Shown in pieces: positions 9,687 to 22,242 of a stretch of DNA of 64,000 nt; the first letter of the stretch is position 1; each line of letters begins with the position of its first letter. The notes beneath the pieces were generated by a model that worked only from the letters and a program-made list of their open reading frames with translations, did no database searches and was not told the DNA's origin. Origin of the DNA: Acanthamoeba lenticulata. Taxonomy: Eukaryota > Discosea > Longamoebia > Acanthamoebidae. Location: assembly GCA_002179805.1 (NCBI GenBank), contig NAVB01000225.1:122161-186160 (forward strand), given 5' to 3'. The translations under genes and the position numbers were made by a program.

Positions 9687-12600
9687 ATGGCTGATAAATT
9701 GAAGAAGGGCGGCAATGGAGACGGGGATCAGAACTGGAGCGGAGCGGTGCTGAGCAAACTCTTCTCTGAACTAAAGAACAAGTTCGGCTACTTCTCTTCT
9801 TTTTGCGAAGGGGCTTGTTGATGAGCATCTGTTATTTTGAGTTTTTGTTTTATTTATGTTTTTTTTTGTTTGTTTGTTTGTTTGTTTTTTTGTTTGTTTT
9901 TTTTTTTTTTTTTGGCTTTCCCCTTGTTGACTTGAATATTTGCCACAGGAACCCAGAGGTGCGGGCTCAAGCGGCCAAGAAGCTGAAGAACCATGTACGT
10001 TGATTGACCTCGTGGCCCTTCGTTTCCTTCCGGTTCGTGACCTGAGCACGTTTCTTCATTTGTTCGCAGGTCGCGACGCAAGCGCGCGAGATGTCGAGCG
10101 AGGACTTCACGTCGTTTATGAACGACCTCACCAACCGTCATATCTTCGAGCTTGTGAACAGCCAAGTCGTGCATGAAAAGATCGGTGGCATCATGGCCAT
10201 CGGTGCGTTTTTTCCCCCTTCGCCTTCCCACTTCCCCTCGTGCCTTGTTCGTGAAGCTCCTCGGCTCACGCCGGTAGCGTGCAGACAAGTTGATCGACAT
10301 CGAGCATGACGAAAACACCAAGACAACACGACTGGCCAACTACCTGCGGCTGGGCCTGCAGTCCAACGATCAGACGGTCATGACGATGGCCGCCAAGGCG
10401 CTGGGCCGCCTGGCGCAGGCCAGCGGCACCCTCACGGCGGTGTTTGTCGTCGAGTTCGAGGTCAAGCGCGCGCTCGAGTGGCTGCAGGACGCCCGCCACG
10501 AGTCTCGGCGGTTCGCCGCCGTGCTTGTCCTCAAGGAGCTCGCCGAGAATGCGCCCACCCTCTTCTACGTCCACGTTTCCTCGTTCTTCGAGCTCGTCTG
10601 GTCGGCCCTGCACGACAACAACGTGGCCATCCGCGAGGGCGCCGTCGAGGCCCTCCACGCGGCCCTGATCCTCATCTCCGAGCGCGAGAGCCGCCTGCGG
10701 CTGCAGTGGTACCACAAGATCTACGATAAAGCTCAGGAGGGCCTGCGCCAGAACACCGTCTCCTCGGTTCACGGCTCCCTCATCGCCTTGGGCGAACTGC
10801 TGCGCAACACGGGCGAGTTCATGAACTCGCGGTTCCGCGAGGTCTGCGAGACCATCCTGCGGCACAAGGACCACAAGGAGAGGATCATCAAGCGCACGGT
10901 CATCGCTCTCCTCCCTCGCCTCGCCGCCTTTGCTCCCGAGGAGGTCCGCCACTACCTTCCATCTTCAATTAATTTTCTTCATTATTTATTGATAAATGTC
11001 GATTATTTAATTCTTTATTGCTTTGGATACTGACAGCGTGGTGGGTGTTGTCACGCGGCGCAGTTTTCCTCGCTTCATTTGGCCGCCAGCATGCAAGCGC
11101 TGTTGGCCGTGTTGAAAAAGGACGGCAAGAATGACGAGCGAGCCAGCGCCTTCCTGACGCTCGGCGAGATCGCGCAGTCGGTCGGGGCGAACAACATCAA
11201 GCCCTACCTGGAGCAGATCATCGCCATCCTGAAGAGCTCGCTCAACATCAAGAACAGGTCCTACTGCCTCCAGTCCCTCACCTGCCTCAGCATGATCTGC
11301 TCCGTGCCCGGCGCCGTCCCCGAGGGCGACATTTTCGACATGCTTGGTACGGACCAACTGCAGGCCTTGTTGCCCTGGTGCGGTGTGCATATGTGCTCAC
11401 GATGGTCCCACGACTGTGGAGCGCAGACCTGATGTTCTCGGGCGGACTCAACGTCACGCTGACCGAGGCGCTGGCCGAGCTGGCCTTGCACTACCCGCGC
11501 GGGCTGCTGCCCACCATCCAGGAGAAGCTCATGGACCAGCTCTCGATCGTGCTGACCGGGAAGCCCTTCCCGCACTCGGCCAACCGAACCACCAAGCTCC
11601 GGCGAAGCACCAACATCCCGGTCCCGCCCAACCTGACCTCACAAAGCGTGCGTGCCTCTGCCCTTCCACACACGGTGGACACGTGACGTTGGCCTGACGT
11701 TGGCGTGACGTGGACAGGCCATCTCGGACAAGCAAGCGGCGACCCAGCTGGCCCTGAAGACGCTGGGCTCGTTCGACTTGAAGGAGAAGCACCTCACCGA
11801 CTTTGTGCGCGAGGTCGTCGTGGGCTTTCTCGATGATGATGACCCGTACTTGCCCCTCCCCCTTGCAGTCGCCGTCGCCCGATCGCCCGTACTCTCGAGA
11901 CCAGCGCTGGAGCTCACCCTTGCGGGGGTTTCCATCCCGTAATGTCCGGCACAGGTCCATTCGCAAGGCTGCGGCGCTCACGTGCAGCAGCCTGCTGGTG
12001 CGTTCCAACAAGGACGCCCCCACGCGCGGCCAATTGGCCGTCGTCATCGGCGAGGTCCTGGAGAAGCTCCTCATCGTCGGCATCGCTGACCCCGGTGCGT
12101 CCACCGCCCTTTCCGTGCCTCGCATTCTAACAACAAACATAATAATTTATATATATTTGCTTGTTGGGAATTACAACAGATGCGTCGATCCGAAAGGCGG
12201 TGTTGACCTGCCTCGACGCACGCTTCGACCACTACCTGGCGCAGGCCGAGAACTTGCGTTCGCTGTTCATCGCGCTCAACGACGAGGTGTTTGAGATCCG
12301 TGAGCTCACCATCACCACCATCGGCCGCCTCACCATCCGCAACCCGGCCTACGTCATGCCCTCACTCCGCAAGACCCTCATCCAGCTCCTCACCGAGCTC
12401 GGTGCGTCCTCGCCGTCTGCCGACCTTCACGCCGTTGCGCGTTGGTCTGTCGATTTTGCTGACCACGTCCGCGCGCGGCAACAGAGTTCAGCGGTGACAG
12501 CCGTAACAAGGAGGAGAGCGCGCGGCTGCTGGGCCATCTCATCCGGTCCTCGCAGCGGCTGATCAAGCCCTACGTCGAGCCCATCCTCAACGCCCTTTTG

Positions 12601-15600
12601 CCCAAGCTCAAGGACCCGAACCCGCGGGTGGCGTCGTGCGTGCTGGCCACGCTGGGCGAACTGGCGACCGTGGGCGGGGAGGACATGACGCCGCACCTGC
12701 CGCAGCTGCTGCCGCTCATCATCGACACCCTCCAGGACCAGAGCTCGGTGGCCAAGCGCGAGGTGGCCCTCCGCACGCTGGGCCAGCTGGCCGAGAGCGC
12801 CGGCTACGTGATCGAGCCCTTTGTGCGCTACCCGAAGCTGCTCGAGGTGCTGCTCAACGAGATCAAGACCGAGCAGGGCCCGTCGATCCGCCGCGAGCTG
12901 GTCAAAGTCCTGGGCATCCTGGGCGCGCTCGATCCCTACAAGCACAAGACCATCCAGATCGTCGAGGAGCGCAAGGGCGACAAGGGCGAGGACCCCAAGG
13001 CCCCCGGCGCCGGTCCGGGCGGCAGCCCCAAGTCGCTCCCCACCAACGCGCTGGCCAGCATGGGCTCCGAGGACTACTACCTCACCGTCTCTGTCAACGC
13101 CCTCATGAAGATCCTCCGCGACCCCTCCCTCTCTCAGCACCACACGCCGGTGATCCAGGCCGTGATGCTCATCTTCAAGTCGCTCGGCCTCAAGTGCGTC
13201 CCGTTCCTGCCCCAGATCATGCCGCCGTTCCTCCAGTGCATGCGCACCAAGGAGACCGGCTTCCTCAAGTTCCTCTTCAAGCAGCTGGGCCTCCTCGTCG
13301 CCATCGTCAAGCAGCACATTCGCGTACATTTCCCCTTTTCCCCTTTCCTCCTCGACACAGCCACAATCGTGGCTCATCATCTGCCTGCAGGACTACCTGG
13401 ACGAGATCTTTTCGTTGATCAAGGAGTACTGGGAGACATCGCTCGACCAGATCATCACCCTGGTCGAGGTCCTTTCGCAGGCCCTTAACGACGAGTTCAA
13501 GGGTGCGCCCCCTTCCCGTCCAGTGTCGTGCCCAGACCGCTAATGATGGGTGATGGTGCTCGTTGCAGTCTACCTGCCGGAGCTGATCCCGCAGATGCTG
13601 AACGTGCTCCACACGGACCGGACCAAGGAGCGGAGCCCGACGCAAAACATTTTGCACGCGCTCGAGGTGCTGGGGACCAACCTGGAGGACTACCTGCACT
13701 TGATCGTGCCGGCCGTGATGAAGCTGGTCGAGCAGGCCGACGCCATCGACGCGCAGGTGCGCGTGCTGGCCGTCCAGACCCTGGGCCGGCTGGGCAACAA
13801 GCTCAACTTTGCCGACTACGCGTCGCGCATCGTGCACCCGCTGGCGCGCATCCTCGACGGCGACGATCCGGACATCAAGAACGTGACGATGGAGACCCTG
13901 TGCACGCTGGTCTACCAGCTCGGGTCGGACTACGCCATCTTCATCCCCATGGTCAACAAGGTGCTCGTCAAGCACCGCATCCAGCACTCGACCTACGACA
14001 CGCTCGTCTCGCGCCTCCTCAAGAACCAGCCCCTCGTGCTCGAGGGCGCCGAGGCCATCGAGGCCCACCGCAAGCACGCCGAGTCCAACGCCTCGAGCGA
14101 GATGTTCGCCGTGGGCGCCGGTGGCAAGCTCAAGATGGACGAGCCCAGGCTCAAGAAGGCCTGGGAAGGTACCTTGTTTATGAATCATTCGCTGTTGTTA
14201 AGGTGGCTGCTGACGTGGGGTGGCCTCACGCAGCGTCCAACCGATCGACCAAGGACGATTGGCACGATTGGATGCGGCGCTTCTCGGTGGAGCTGCTGCA
14301 GCAATCGCCCTCGCCCGCGCTCCGCTCGTGCCTGTCGATGGCGCAGGTCTACCCGTCGCTCGCCCGGGAGCTGTTCAACGCCGGCTTCGTCTCGTGCTGG
14401 TCCGAGCTGCACGAGCAGTACCAGGACCAGTGCGTCTACAGCCTCGAGATGGCCCTCAACGCACCCTCGATCCCGCCCGAGATCCTCCAGAACCTCCTCA
14501 ACCTCGCCGAGTTCATGGAACACAACGACAAGCCCCTCCCCATTGACATCAGGGTACTCCTCCCTCCTCGGTCTTGCTCATCTTCTTGCCGACACCAACA
14601 AAAAACAAAACAACACAAAAACAAAAACCAAATGCAGACGCTGGGCGCGTTGGCGGACAAGTGCGCGGCGTTTGCCAAGGCGCTGCACTACAAGGAGATC
14701 GAGTTCCAGACGTCGCCAGCGACCACGTGCGAGGCGCTGATCTCCATCAACAACCAGCTGGACTTGCCCGAGGCCGCCGTGGGGATCCTCCTCTACGCAC
14801 AGCAGAACTACGACATCGAGCTCAAGGAGTCCTGGTACGAGAAGCTCCAGCGGTGGGACCAGGCCAAGGAGGTCTACGAGCGCAAGCAGAAAGCGCGTCC
14901 CGACGACATGGAGCTGACGATGGGCCGCATGCGATGCCACCACGCCCTCGCCGAGTGGGAGGTCCGGACCCCCTCCCTCTCTTCCCCGAACACACTCGTT
15001 TCGGCGGTTTTGGTGTTCTGACAACCAACTCGATGTCGCGGATGATCATGACCGACGCAGGAGCTGACCAAGTTGGCAGAGGCCATTTGGCCCAAGGCCG
15101 ACAAGTCGACCCGGCAGCGAATGGCGGGCCTCGCCGCGAGCGCCGCCTGGAATCTGCGGCAGTGGGAGAACATGGAGGACTACGTGGTCGTCATGCCCGA
15201 GAACATCGTACGTAATTTTATTTATTTTCGATTGGAAGACAAAGAACGAAAACGATACGCTAACAAAGAACGAACGACGACGACGACATGACGATGAACG
15301 ACAGCCGGACGGGACGTTCTTCAAGGCGATCCTGCACCTGCACAAGGAGAACTACGAGGAGGCGCACAAGTACATCAACAGAACGCGGGAGCTGCTCGAC
15401 ACGGAGCTGCGAGCGCTCGTGGGCGAGTCCTACAACCGGGCCTACAAGGTGGTGGTCAAGGTGCAGCAGCTGGCCGAGATGGAGGAGGTCATCGACTACC
15501 ACCGTCACGCGGGCGCGGCCGCCGACGGGACGCTGGCCGACCGGCGGGCCATGATCCGCAACATCTGGACCAAGCGGCTCAAGGGCTGCCAGCGCAACGT

Positions 15601-18488
15601 CGAGGTGTGGCAGGACATGCTGGCCGTGCGGTCCATGGTCGTGCCACCGGTGGAGGACATGGACAACTGGCTCCGGTTCTCGAGCCTGTGCCGCAAGACG
15701 GGCCACATGCGCCTCTCCTACAAGACGCTCGTGCAGCTCTTTGGGTTCGACCCGTCGGCCAACGCGGACAAGATGGCGTCGCACGCGCACCCCGGGGTGA
15801 CGTTCCACTACCTCAAGCACCTGTACGAGGCCGAGGGCGCGCGCGGGGCGACGCGAAAGGATGTCTTTGAGCGGCTGCGCGGGTTCACGCGGAACCTGCA
15901 CCGGGACGACGCCAAGCTGCTGGCGCGGTGCCACCTCACGCTGGGCCAGTGGGAGAGCGAGCTCAACGCCGACAACCTGTCCGAGGCCACGATCCCGCAC
16001 ATCCTGGCCTCGTTCAAGGCCGCCACCGAGTACGACGACAACTGGTACAAGGCCTGGCACTCGTGGGCGCTGTCCAACTTTGAGGTCATCACGCACTACC
16101 AGAAGCACAACATGGCCGACAAGATCACGCCGCACCTCGTGCCGGCCGTGGCCGGCTTCTTCCGCTCGATCGCGCTGGCGCCGCAGGGCAAGAGCCTGCA
16201 GGACACGCTGCGGCTGCTGACCCTCTGGTTCAAGTACGCCGACAAGAAGAAGGTAGAGGAGGCCCTGATCGAGGGCTTCAACACGGTCTCCATCGACACC
16301 TGGCTCCAGGTCGTGCCGCAGCTCATCGCGCGCATCCACTCGCCCGTGCCCAGCGTGGCCCGCATGGTGCACGACCTCCTCACCAACGTGGGCAAGGAGC
16401 ACCCGCAGGCCCTCGTCTACCCGCTCTCCGTCGCCTCCAAGTCGCAGGCCTCGGCCCGCGTCTCGGCCGCCAACAGCATCCTCGACAAGATGCGCAAGCA
16501 CTACAACTCGCTGGTCGAGGCCGCCCTGCTCGTCTCGCAGGAGCTCATCCGCGTGGCCATCCTGTGGCACGAGATGTGGTTCGAGGGCCTCGAGGAGGCC
16601 TCGCGCCTCTTCTTTGGCAGCCGCGACGTCGAGGGCATGTTCCGTAAGCTCCAGCCCCTCCACGAGCTCCTCGACAAGGGCCCCGAGACCCTCCGCGAGG
16701 TCTCCTTCCAGCAGGCCTTTGGCCGCGACCTCCAGGAGGCCCTCGAGTGGTGCAAGAAGTACTCCCGCTCCCACCGCATCGCCGACCTCAACCAGGCCTG
16801 GGACCTCTACTACCACGTCTTCCGCCGCATCAACAAGCAGCTGCCCCAGCTCACCACCCTCGAGCTCCAGTACGCCATTTTTTCTTCCAAATTCTTTTAT
16901 CATTTTATTTTTAACATTTTGTGGCTGGAATGCAAGGTATGTGTCGCCGAACCTGCTGGAGGCGCGCGACCTGGAGCTGGCGGTGCCGGGCACCTACGAG
17001 GCGCACACGGGCGGGTCGGAGGTGGTCAAGATCGCGTCCTTTGCGCCGTCGCTGTCAGTGATCATGTCCAAGCAGCGGCCCCGCAAGCTGTCCATGTTCG
17101 GGTCCGACGGGAAGGAGTACACGTTCCTGCTCAAGGGCCACGAGGACCTGCGGCAGGACGAGCGCGTGATGCAGCTCTTCGGGCTGATCAACACGCTGCT
17201 GGCCAACGACCGCGAGACGGCCAACCGGCACCTGAGCATCCAGCGCTACGCCATCATCCCGCTCTCGCCCAACAGCGGCCTCATCGGCTGGGTGCCCAAC
17301 CACGACACCCTCCACGTCCTGATCAAGTGCGCACCACTCATCATTCCTCGAATTCCTCGCCTCACTCCCCTCCTCGCGCTGTGTTGCCTCAAGAATGTGA
17401 GGAATGAAGCTAACCCACGCGTGACAGGGACTACCGGGAGTCGCGCAAGATCCCGCTGAACCAGGAGCACAAGCTGATGACGCAGATGGCGGGGCCCAAC
17501 CCGAACAGCTACGACGAGCTGCCGCTGATCAGGAAGGTCGAAGTGTTCGAGTACGCGCTGGAGAACACGCAGGGGACGGACCTGGACAAGGTGCTGTGGC
17601 TCAAGAGCCCCAACTCCGAGGTGTGGCTCGAGCGGCGGACCAACTACACGCGGTCGCTGGCGGCCATGTCGATGGTGGGCTACATCCTGGGCCTGGGCGA
17701 TCGCCACCCGTCGAACCTGATGCTCGACCGGCACACGGGCAAGATCACGCACATCGACTTTGGCGACTGCTTCGAGGTGGCCATGCACCGCGAGAAGTAC
17801 CCCGAGAAGATCCCCTTCCGCCTCACGCGGATGCTCATCAACGCCATGGAGGTGAGCGGCATCGAGGGCAACTTCCGCTTCACGTGCGAGAGCGTCATGC
17901 GCGTGCTCCGCGACAACCGCGAATCGCTCATGGCCGTCCTCGAAGCCTTTGTCTACGATCCGCTCATCAACTGGCGTCTCCTCCAGCCCAAGTCGCCGTC
18001 GAGCCCGACCGACGCCGCCACGACTCAGATGCGCGAGCGCAGCTCCAGCGATAACGACGGGGACGTCGGTCCGTTCTCCTCCCCTTGTGTGTGTTTGCAT
18101 TCCATGCATTCCTGCTGATGTCACTGCGTGCGCTGCTGGCAAAACAGACACGGACGACTTGTTGGAGTCGCCAACTCGCGGTGGGACGCCGCCAGAGATC
18201 TTCTCGCCAGCGGGCAACGGGACAGCGTCGACGCACACGGCCACCTACCGGTCCAAGAGCGTGCTGTCGCGCGTGGCCAACGCCGAGCTGGCGTCGGGCA
18301 CCGAGAACGGCCTCAACGAGCGTGCGCTCAAGGTCATCGACCGCGTGTCGGCCAAGCTTCGTGGTAAGGACTTTGGCTCCAAGGAGCAGAGCCTCGACGT
18401 GCCGCAGCAGGTCCAGCGGCTCATCGATCAAGCCACCTCCCACGAGAACCTGTGTCAGTGCTGGACTGGCTGGTGCCCCTTCTGGTGA
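9687..18488 (+). CDS. TOR: TOR (target of rapamycin) PI3K-related protein kinase
   Basis: A complete TOR gene of about 19 exons and some 2,400-2,500 residues. It starts [13 protein letters not shown] repeats fill most of the N-terminal half (for example [21 protein letters not shown] near 12500). The FAT domain includes [18 protein letters not shown]. The FRB domain near 16530-16850 keeps the rapamycin-contact serine and tryptophan ([20 protein letters not shown]), so FKBP12-rapamycin sensitivity is predicted. The kinase has a catalytic loop [11 protein letters not shown] and Mg loop HIDFGD, then a Ser/Thr-rich insert. The FATC ends [19 protein letters not shown]. The intron at about 16876-16936 splits Gln-Tyr exactly as conservation requires. 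TOR acts in TORC1/TORC2 to couple nutrients to growth. Exon 1 uses an unusual GTTCGG donor, the least certain join. Confidence 0.96.
9841..9913. repeat. Poly-T / (TTTG)n tract in TOR intron 1
   Basis: About 70 bases of T-runs and TTTG units, ending in 17 or so consecutive T just before the exon 2 acceptor. It doubles as an exaggerated pyrimidine tract. Confidence 0.8.
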
Positions 18489-18570
18489 GGTCCTTTCGTT
18501 CATCTGGTTGGCTTCCATAAACGAACATGTGTGCATCATTGGTCCCAAGTAGAGGACACAACAACCCTTT

Positions 18571-18765
18571 TTACTTGCCCCTCATGCTTCCGCCAGGCTG
18601 CTTGATGGCATTGGTGTCCCTGCTGTGCCTGACCTTCCAGTTGTCGTGCTTCACTGCCTTGGGAATGTTCAGCAGCTCCTCGTCCGTTCTCTGGCGCGCT
18701 TCCTCTTGCTTCATGTGCAGCATTTCCTTTTCGTCGGGAATTTGGAGCTGAAGCTGCCTGCCCAT
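18571..18765 (-). CDS. Small charged helical protein, unknown
   Basis: 64 codons from an ATG at 18765: MGRQLQLQIPDEKEMLHMKQ, then an acidic helix, then a basic tail ending QPGGSMRGK. It is highly charged with no membrane span. The 3' end of TOR is 82 bases away on the other strand, so the two converge. A bias towards charged codons and the absence of an equally good frame on the other strand suggest it is real. An upstream exon is possible, because the frame is open a few codons past the ATG. I do not recognise the family. Confidence 0.4.
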   Translation of the reverse strand: MGRQLQLQIPDEKEMLHMKQEEARQRTDEELLNIPKAVKHDNWKVRHSRDTNAIKQPGGSMRGK

Positions 18766-18839
18766 GGCATGGGCCACTTGCAAGAGGAGGCGTCGCGTTT
18801 AGTGTTTCGATCTATGGCCTAAAATGAAGCAGGGGATCG

Positions 18840-19821
18840 TACACTCTTGCTGTTGAGGCCTGGTTAGTTGGCTCATGTTGGCGGCAGTTTTTTTTTTTTT
18901 AGTTGTGCCTCCAACGCCAGTTCATGCATGATTTATGTAGTGGCTGAACTGAACTTTCAGCATTTTGTCAACGTGATTTGCACCACTGCTGTTTGATCAA
19001 TCCTGTCCTCTGCCAGTGGCCTAGATCGATCAAGAGGGCACTTGGCGGCTTCTGGGTTTCGTTTGGCCGGGAGGCCGTGGGTTATCCCCGCTGAATGTAA
19101 CGAACGTCTCTTACGTAAAGTGCCCCAGCAAAAAAGAAATTCTTTCTTTCATAGGCCAGCTGGTTTGTGATCGGGCCACAGTCAACACAACGGGCTTGTA
19201 AAGACAGATCGAGAGGCACCAGAGAGGGGGGTGGAGTGAGAGGAGATGAGGCGACTGTGAACACAACTGGCTCGCGTCAAGAGTTGTTGTTTTGCTGGTT
19301 CAGGGTTGTGGACCTCCTGGGTGGTGTCGCTTCAGGCAGAGTGCCCTCTCCTCTACTTTCCCTTGGCCGTCCGTTCCCAGCGAGCAACCCCAAGGCTCGG
19401 GGTCACAAGCTGGATGGACAACGATGTTGGCAACCGCCGTCTGCGAAGTGGGCGACTTGCTGTCGCGCAAAGGGCCTCGTCACGCTCGCTCGAAGTCGGA
19501 AGGTCGTCCGGCGGCCAGAGACGGTGGCGATGCGGGCCATAGACGATCCACATCGGCGGGTGGTCGCTCGCTCGATCTGGTCTCTCCTCCCTCCGCTACT
19601 CTCTGCCCAGAGCGAGAGAAGAGAGGTCCCTCTCTCTGACGCGACGCGACGCGCAAGTTTATTGCGTTGTTCTCCCGAAGATCCTCCTCGTGCTGGCCGA
19701 GCCGGGTGTGAGACAGCTGGGCGAGAGGCAGCACAGCATCAGCTGCTGACGTCGGCCACGCAGCGTGGAGCGTTGACAACGCCTCGCCTCTCCGCATGTT
19801 GGTGTTTCGCACTCATATGTC
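18840..19821. other. Stretch without a supported gene
   Basis: About 980 bases. A T-run lies at about 18888-18900. The right half is GC-rich and open in several frames, as expected from composition. I see no domain, RNA fold or splice-consistent model. Confidence 0.4.
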
Positions 19822-22036
19822 TCACGGCCGGTAGGGAAACGGAGGCCGCCTTGCCCGCCGCGGGTCGTCGTCGCCGCTCCGCCCGCGTGGCGGCTCCGTC
19901 CGACGTCCATCTCCTGGGTAATACGACGACGACCGCATCGGCACCATCGGAGGCGGCACTAGTGGAAGCGGCAGCGGCGGCGGAGTCCGGCGGCGCGGCG
20001 CGACCACGGGAATGGGGACGGGCAGCCTGTCGTCCCGCCGCACGCTCCGCGGGTCGTAGTGCTGCTGCGGATGGCGTTGCGGATGAGGGTGAGGATGATG
20101 ACCATGATGGTGGTAATGATGATCTCCAGCGCGCGACAACGGCACCATGGAGGCCACCACGCCCGGTGGCGGCGACAGCGACAGCGGCGGCAGCGGCAAA
20201 GGCGGCGTCCGGCGGCGCTGGTTATGATGGCGATGATGATGATTGCTAACGACGGGGACAGCCGGACGGTCGCCCGCTCGCCGCGTCTCGCCGGCAGCAC
20301 GCTCCGGTGAGGAGATGGCGACAGGTGAGGAGGGTACCGCGAGCAGGTCCTCGACCTCGTCCATCGACGTCACCTCTATTGTTGTTGGTGCCGCCCGGCC
20401 TGGTGGAGCTGCCGCTGCAGCCACGGGATCCTGGCTCGGGCGCGGGCTGCGGGGAGCCGTGCGAGCCACTGGGGACTCGGAGCGTCGCTTGCGCTTGAGG
20501 CCTACGGACTCTCGTCGGTCGTCCCCGCGCTCGCTTGGGCGACTGCTGCGGCCGTCCGGGCTTCGTGCGCGGCGATCGCGTTCACGGTCGGGTTCCGCGC
20601 TTCGGAGCCGCGACGAGTCCAGCCCAGGCTGCTCGCGCTGGCGCCGGTCGCGCTCCCGCTCCCGCGCCCGCTCACGTTCATGCTCGGCCTCGCGCACACG
20701 TCGCTCACGCTCCTTCTCCCGCTCCTCCATTTCACGAAGCTTCTGCTGTTGTCGCTCTCGTTCCCGTCGCTCGCGCTCTTCACGCTCCCGCTCCTTCTCC
20801 CGTTCTCGCTCTCGCTCTCGTTCTCGCTCCCGCTCGCGCTCTTTCTCACGCTCTCGCTCACGCTCCCGATCCCGCTCCTTCTCACGTTCTCGCTCACGCT
20901 CCCGATCACGTTCGCGGTCTCGTGCGTGGTCGTCGTCGCGCCGGTCTCGGAGGGCGGAGCCGTGGTGCTGGTGAAGTCGCGACGGCTGCAAGCGACCGCG
21001 GTCGTGGTGGTCGTCGCTGCGGTGGCGGCGGTCGGCACGATGGTTATCTCGACCGTTCCTGTTATCGCTGTTGCTATCGTCGGTCCGTCGCCGCCCGTGC
21101 TGCTCCCTCTCCACGACGGCGCTGTCGTTTTCGTCCTCATCGGAGAAGGCGCGCCGGAAGTCGCGCTCATCGTCGTCCTCGTCATCCTCAGCCAACGAGT
21201 CCTGGAGGGCCACCAGCGCTACCCGCTGCGGCTGGTGATGCGCCGCCCCGTCGTCGTTCTCTGCCTCCTCGTCCTGATTTTCCCCTTCTCTCCGCTCCTG
21301 CTTGTCGCCGCCACGATCGTTGCCATTGCCGTCGTGACGGTTATTGTCGTTGTTGCTGTTGTCCTCGGCTTCACGCTCATGGCGGGCATTAACCGACTCA
21401 GCCGCATCGCTGGAGGCAGCGAGAGGCCGCTCAAGGCTATCCGCGAGGCTGTCCTCGGCCTGCGTCAGCACGGGGCTGCGGGGCAGCAGCGGCCCGCGAT
21501 CGTCCCGCAGCAGAGGCAGTGGAGGTGGCGGCAGTCGCTGCGTGTGTCGATCGCGCGAGCGCGATCGTCTTCTGCACAGACAGAGTCACGCTCCAGGCTC
21601 AGCGCTGGATGGGGAAGAGATGAAGAAGACGAAGTGCGACGAACCGCTCCCTGAGATTTGTATTGAGATCTTGTGGGCAGTCGCGGGCACGATGGCCATC
21701 GCGGCGACATCGAAAGCAAACTAGGCTTCCATCCTAGGATGAAGAGGTCGCGTATTGAGTGATTGAAGATGAAGGTGAAGGATAAAAAGGGAGGGGTACA
21801 CGAGGCGGCGATGAATTCTGGTTGCGGCCGGGCTCGACTTTGAGAAGGCGGCCCATATACGTAGATTTATCGAGGGTCTGTCGGGCTTGCTCTGCGTCCA
21901 CCGAATGGACATAATGCACGAAGCCGAAGCCTCTTTTAATGTCCAGGCTTACTAGGCGGCCATAACGGGAGAACAACTTCTCCAGATCGCGCTGCGAAGC
22001 GCGGTCGGGTATGCCGCTCACGAACAGACGTGACAT
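19822..22036 (-). CDS. RRM plus CCHC zinc-knuckle protein with long Arg/Glu repeats (SR-type splicing factor)
   Basis: Exon 1 starts MSRLFVSGIPDRASQRDLEK and is an RRM with RNP1 KRGFGFVHY. Exon 2 (about 21720-21645) carries one zinc knuckle, CFRCRRDGHRARDCP (C-x2-C-x4-H-x4-C). Exon 3 (about 21577-19822) begins RRRSRSRDRH, then acidic and His/Asp-rich segments, a block of more than 40 alternating Arg-Glu pairs, and a Pro/His-rich C-terminus ending PFPYRP. Both introns keep phase (C|TT and CG|A). RRM followed by a CCHC knuckle is the layout of SRSF7 and plant RSZ proteins, which bind exonic enhancers in nuclear mRNA. The RE/RD block replaces much of the RS domain, closer to SREK1 or U1-70K tails. 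It is divergent from the FUS-like gene about 200 bases away. Confidence 0.82.
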
Positions 22037-22242
22037 CTGCTCCCAATTTTGCAAGGGCGCAAGGGCGGAGTGTGAATTGATCTGGAGGCGCAGATCAGCA
22101 CGTACTCGAGTGCATCTTTTTCTCCAACTTTTCTCATGGCGTTTCCCCTCTGCCTGGGTTAGCCGCTCAACTCAACTCAATTCGCAAGTTCGAGGAGCGC
22201 TTGGATAGACAAGAGCTTGTTTAGCCCTACATTCTCCTCACC

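Noticed and set aside
12000..12600. Apparent stop codons and frame changes in TOR HEAT repeats suggesting a pseudogene
   Set aside because: All are removed by short GT-AG introns, and the conserved HEAT sequence joins in phase.
12427..13380. 317-codon minus-strand open frame opposite TOR HEAT repeats
   Set aside because: Same compositional effect; low-complexity Glu/Leu/Val with no recognised family.
15260..16993. 577-codon minus-strand open frame opposite TOR
   Set aside because: The plus strand carries unmistakable TOR FAT/FRB sequence with correct splice phases. The antisense frame is a by-product of GC-rich third positions and has no domain.
19167..20249. 360-codon plus-strand open frame ending inside the RRM/RE gene
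   Set aside because: It overlaps the Pro/His-rich coding exon antisense and starts in gene-free sequence. No domain or splice support.
20243..21654. Plus-strand frames rich in Ser-Arg or Leu-Ser opposite the RE repeats
   Set aside because: The apparent RS domain is the reverse complement of Arg-Glu codons. The RRM and zinc knuckle fix the minus strand as coding.
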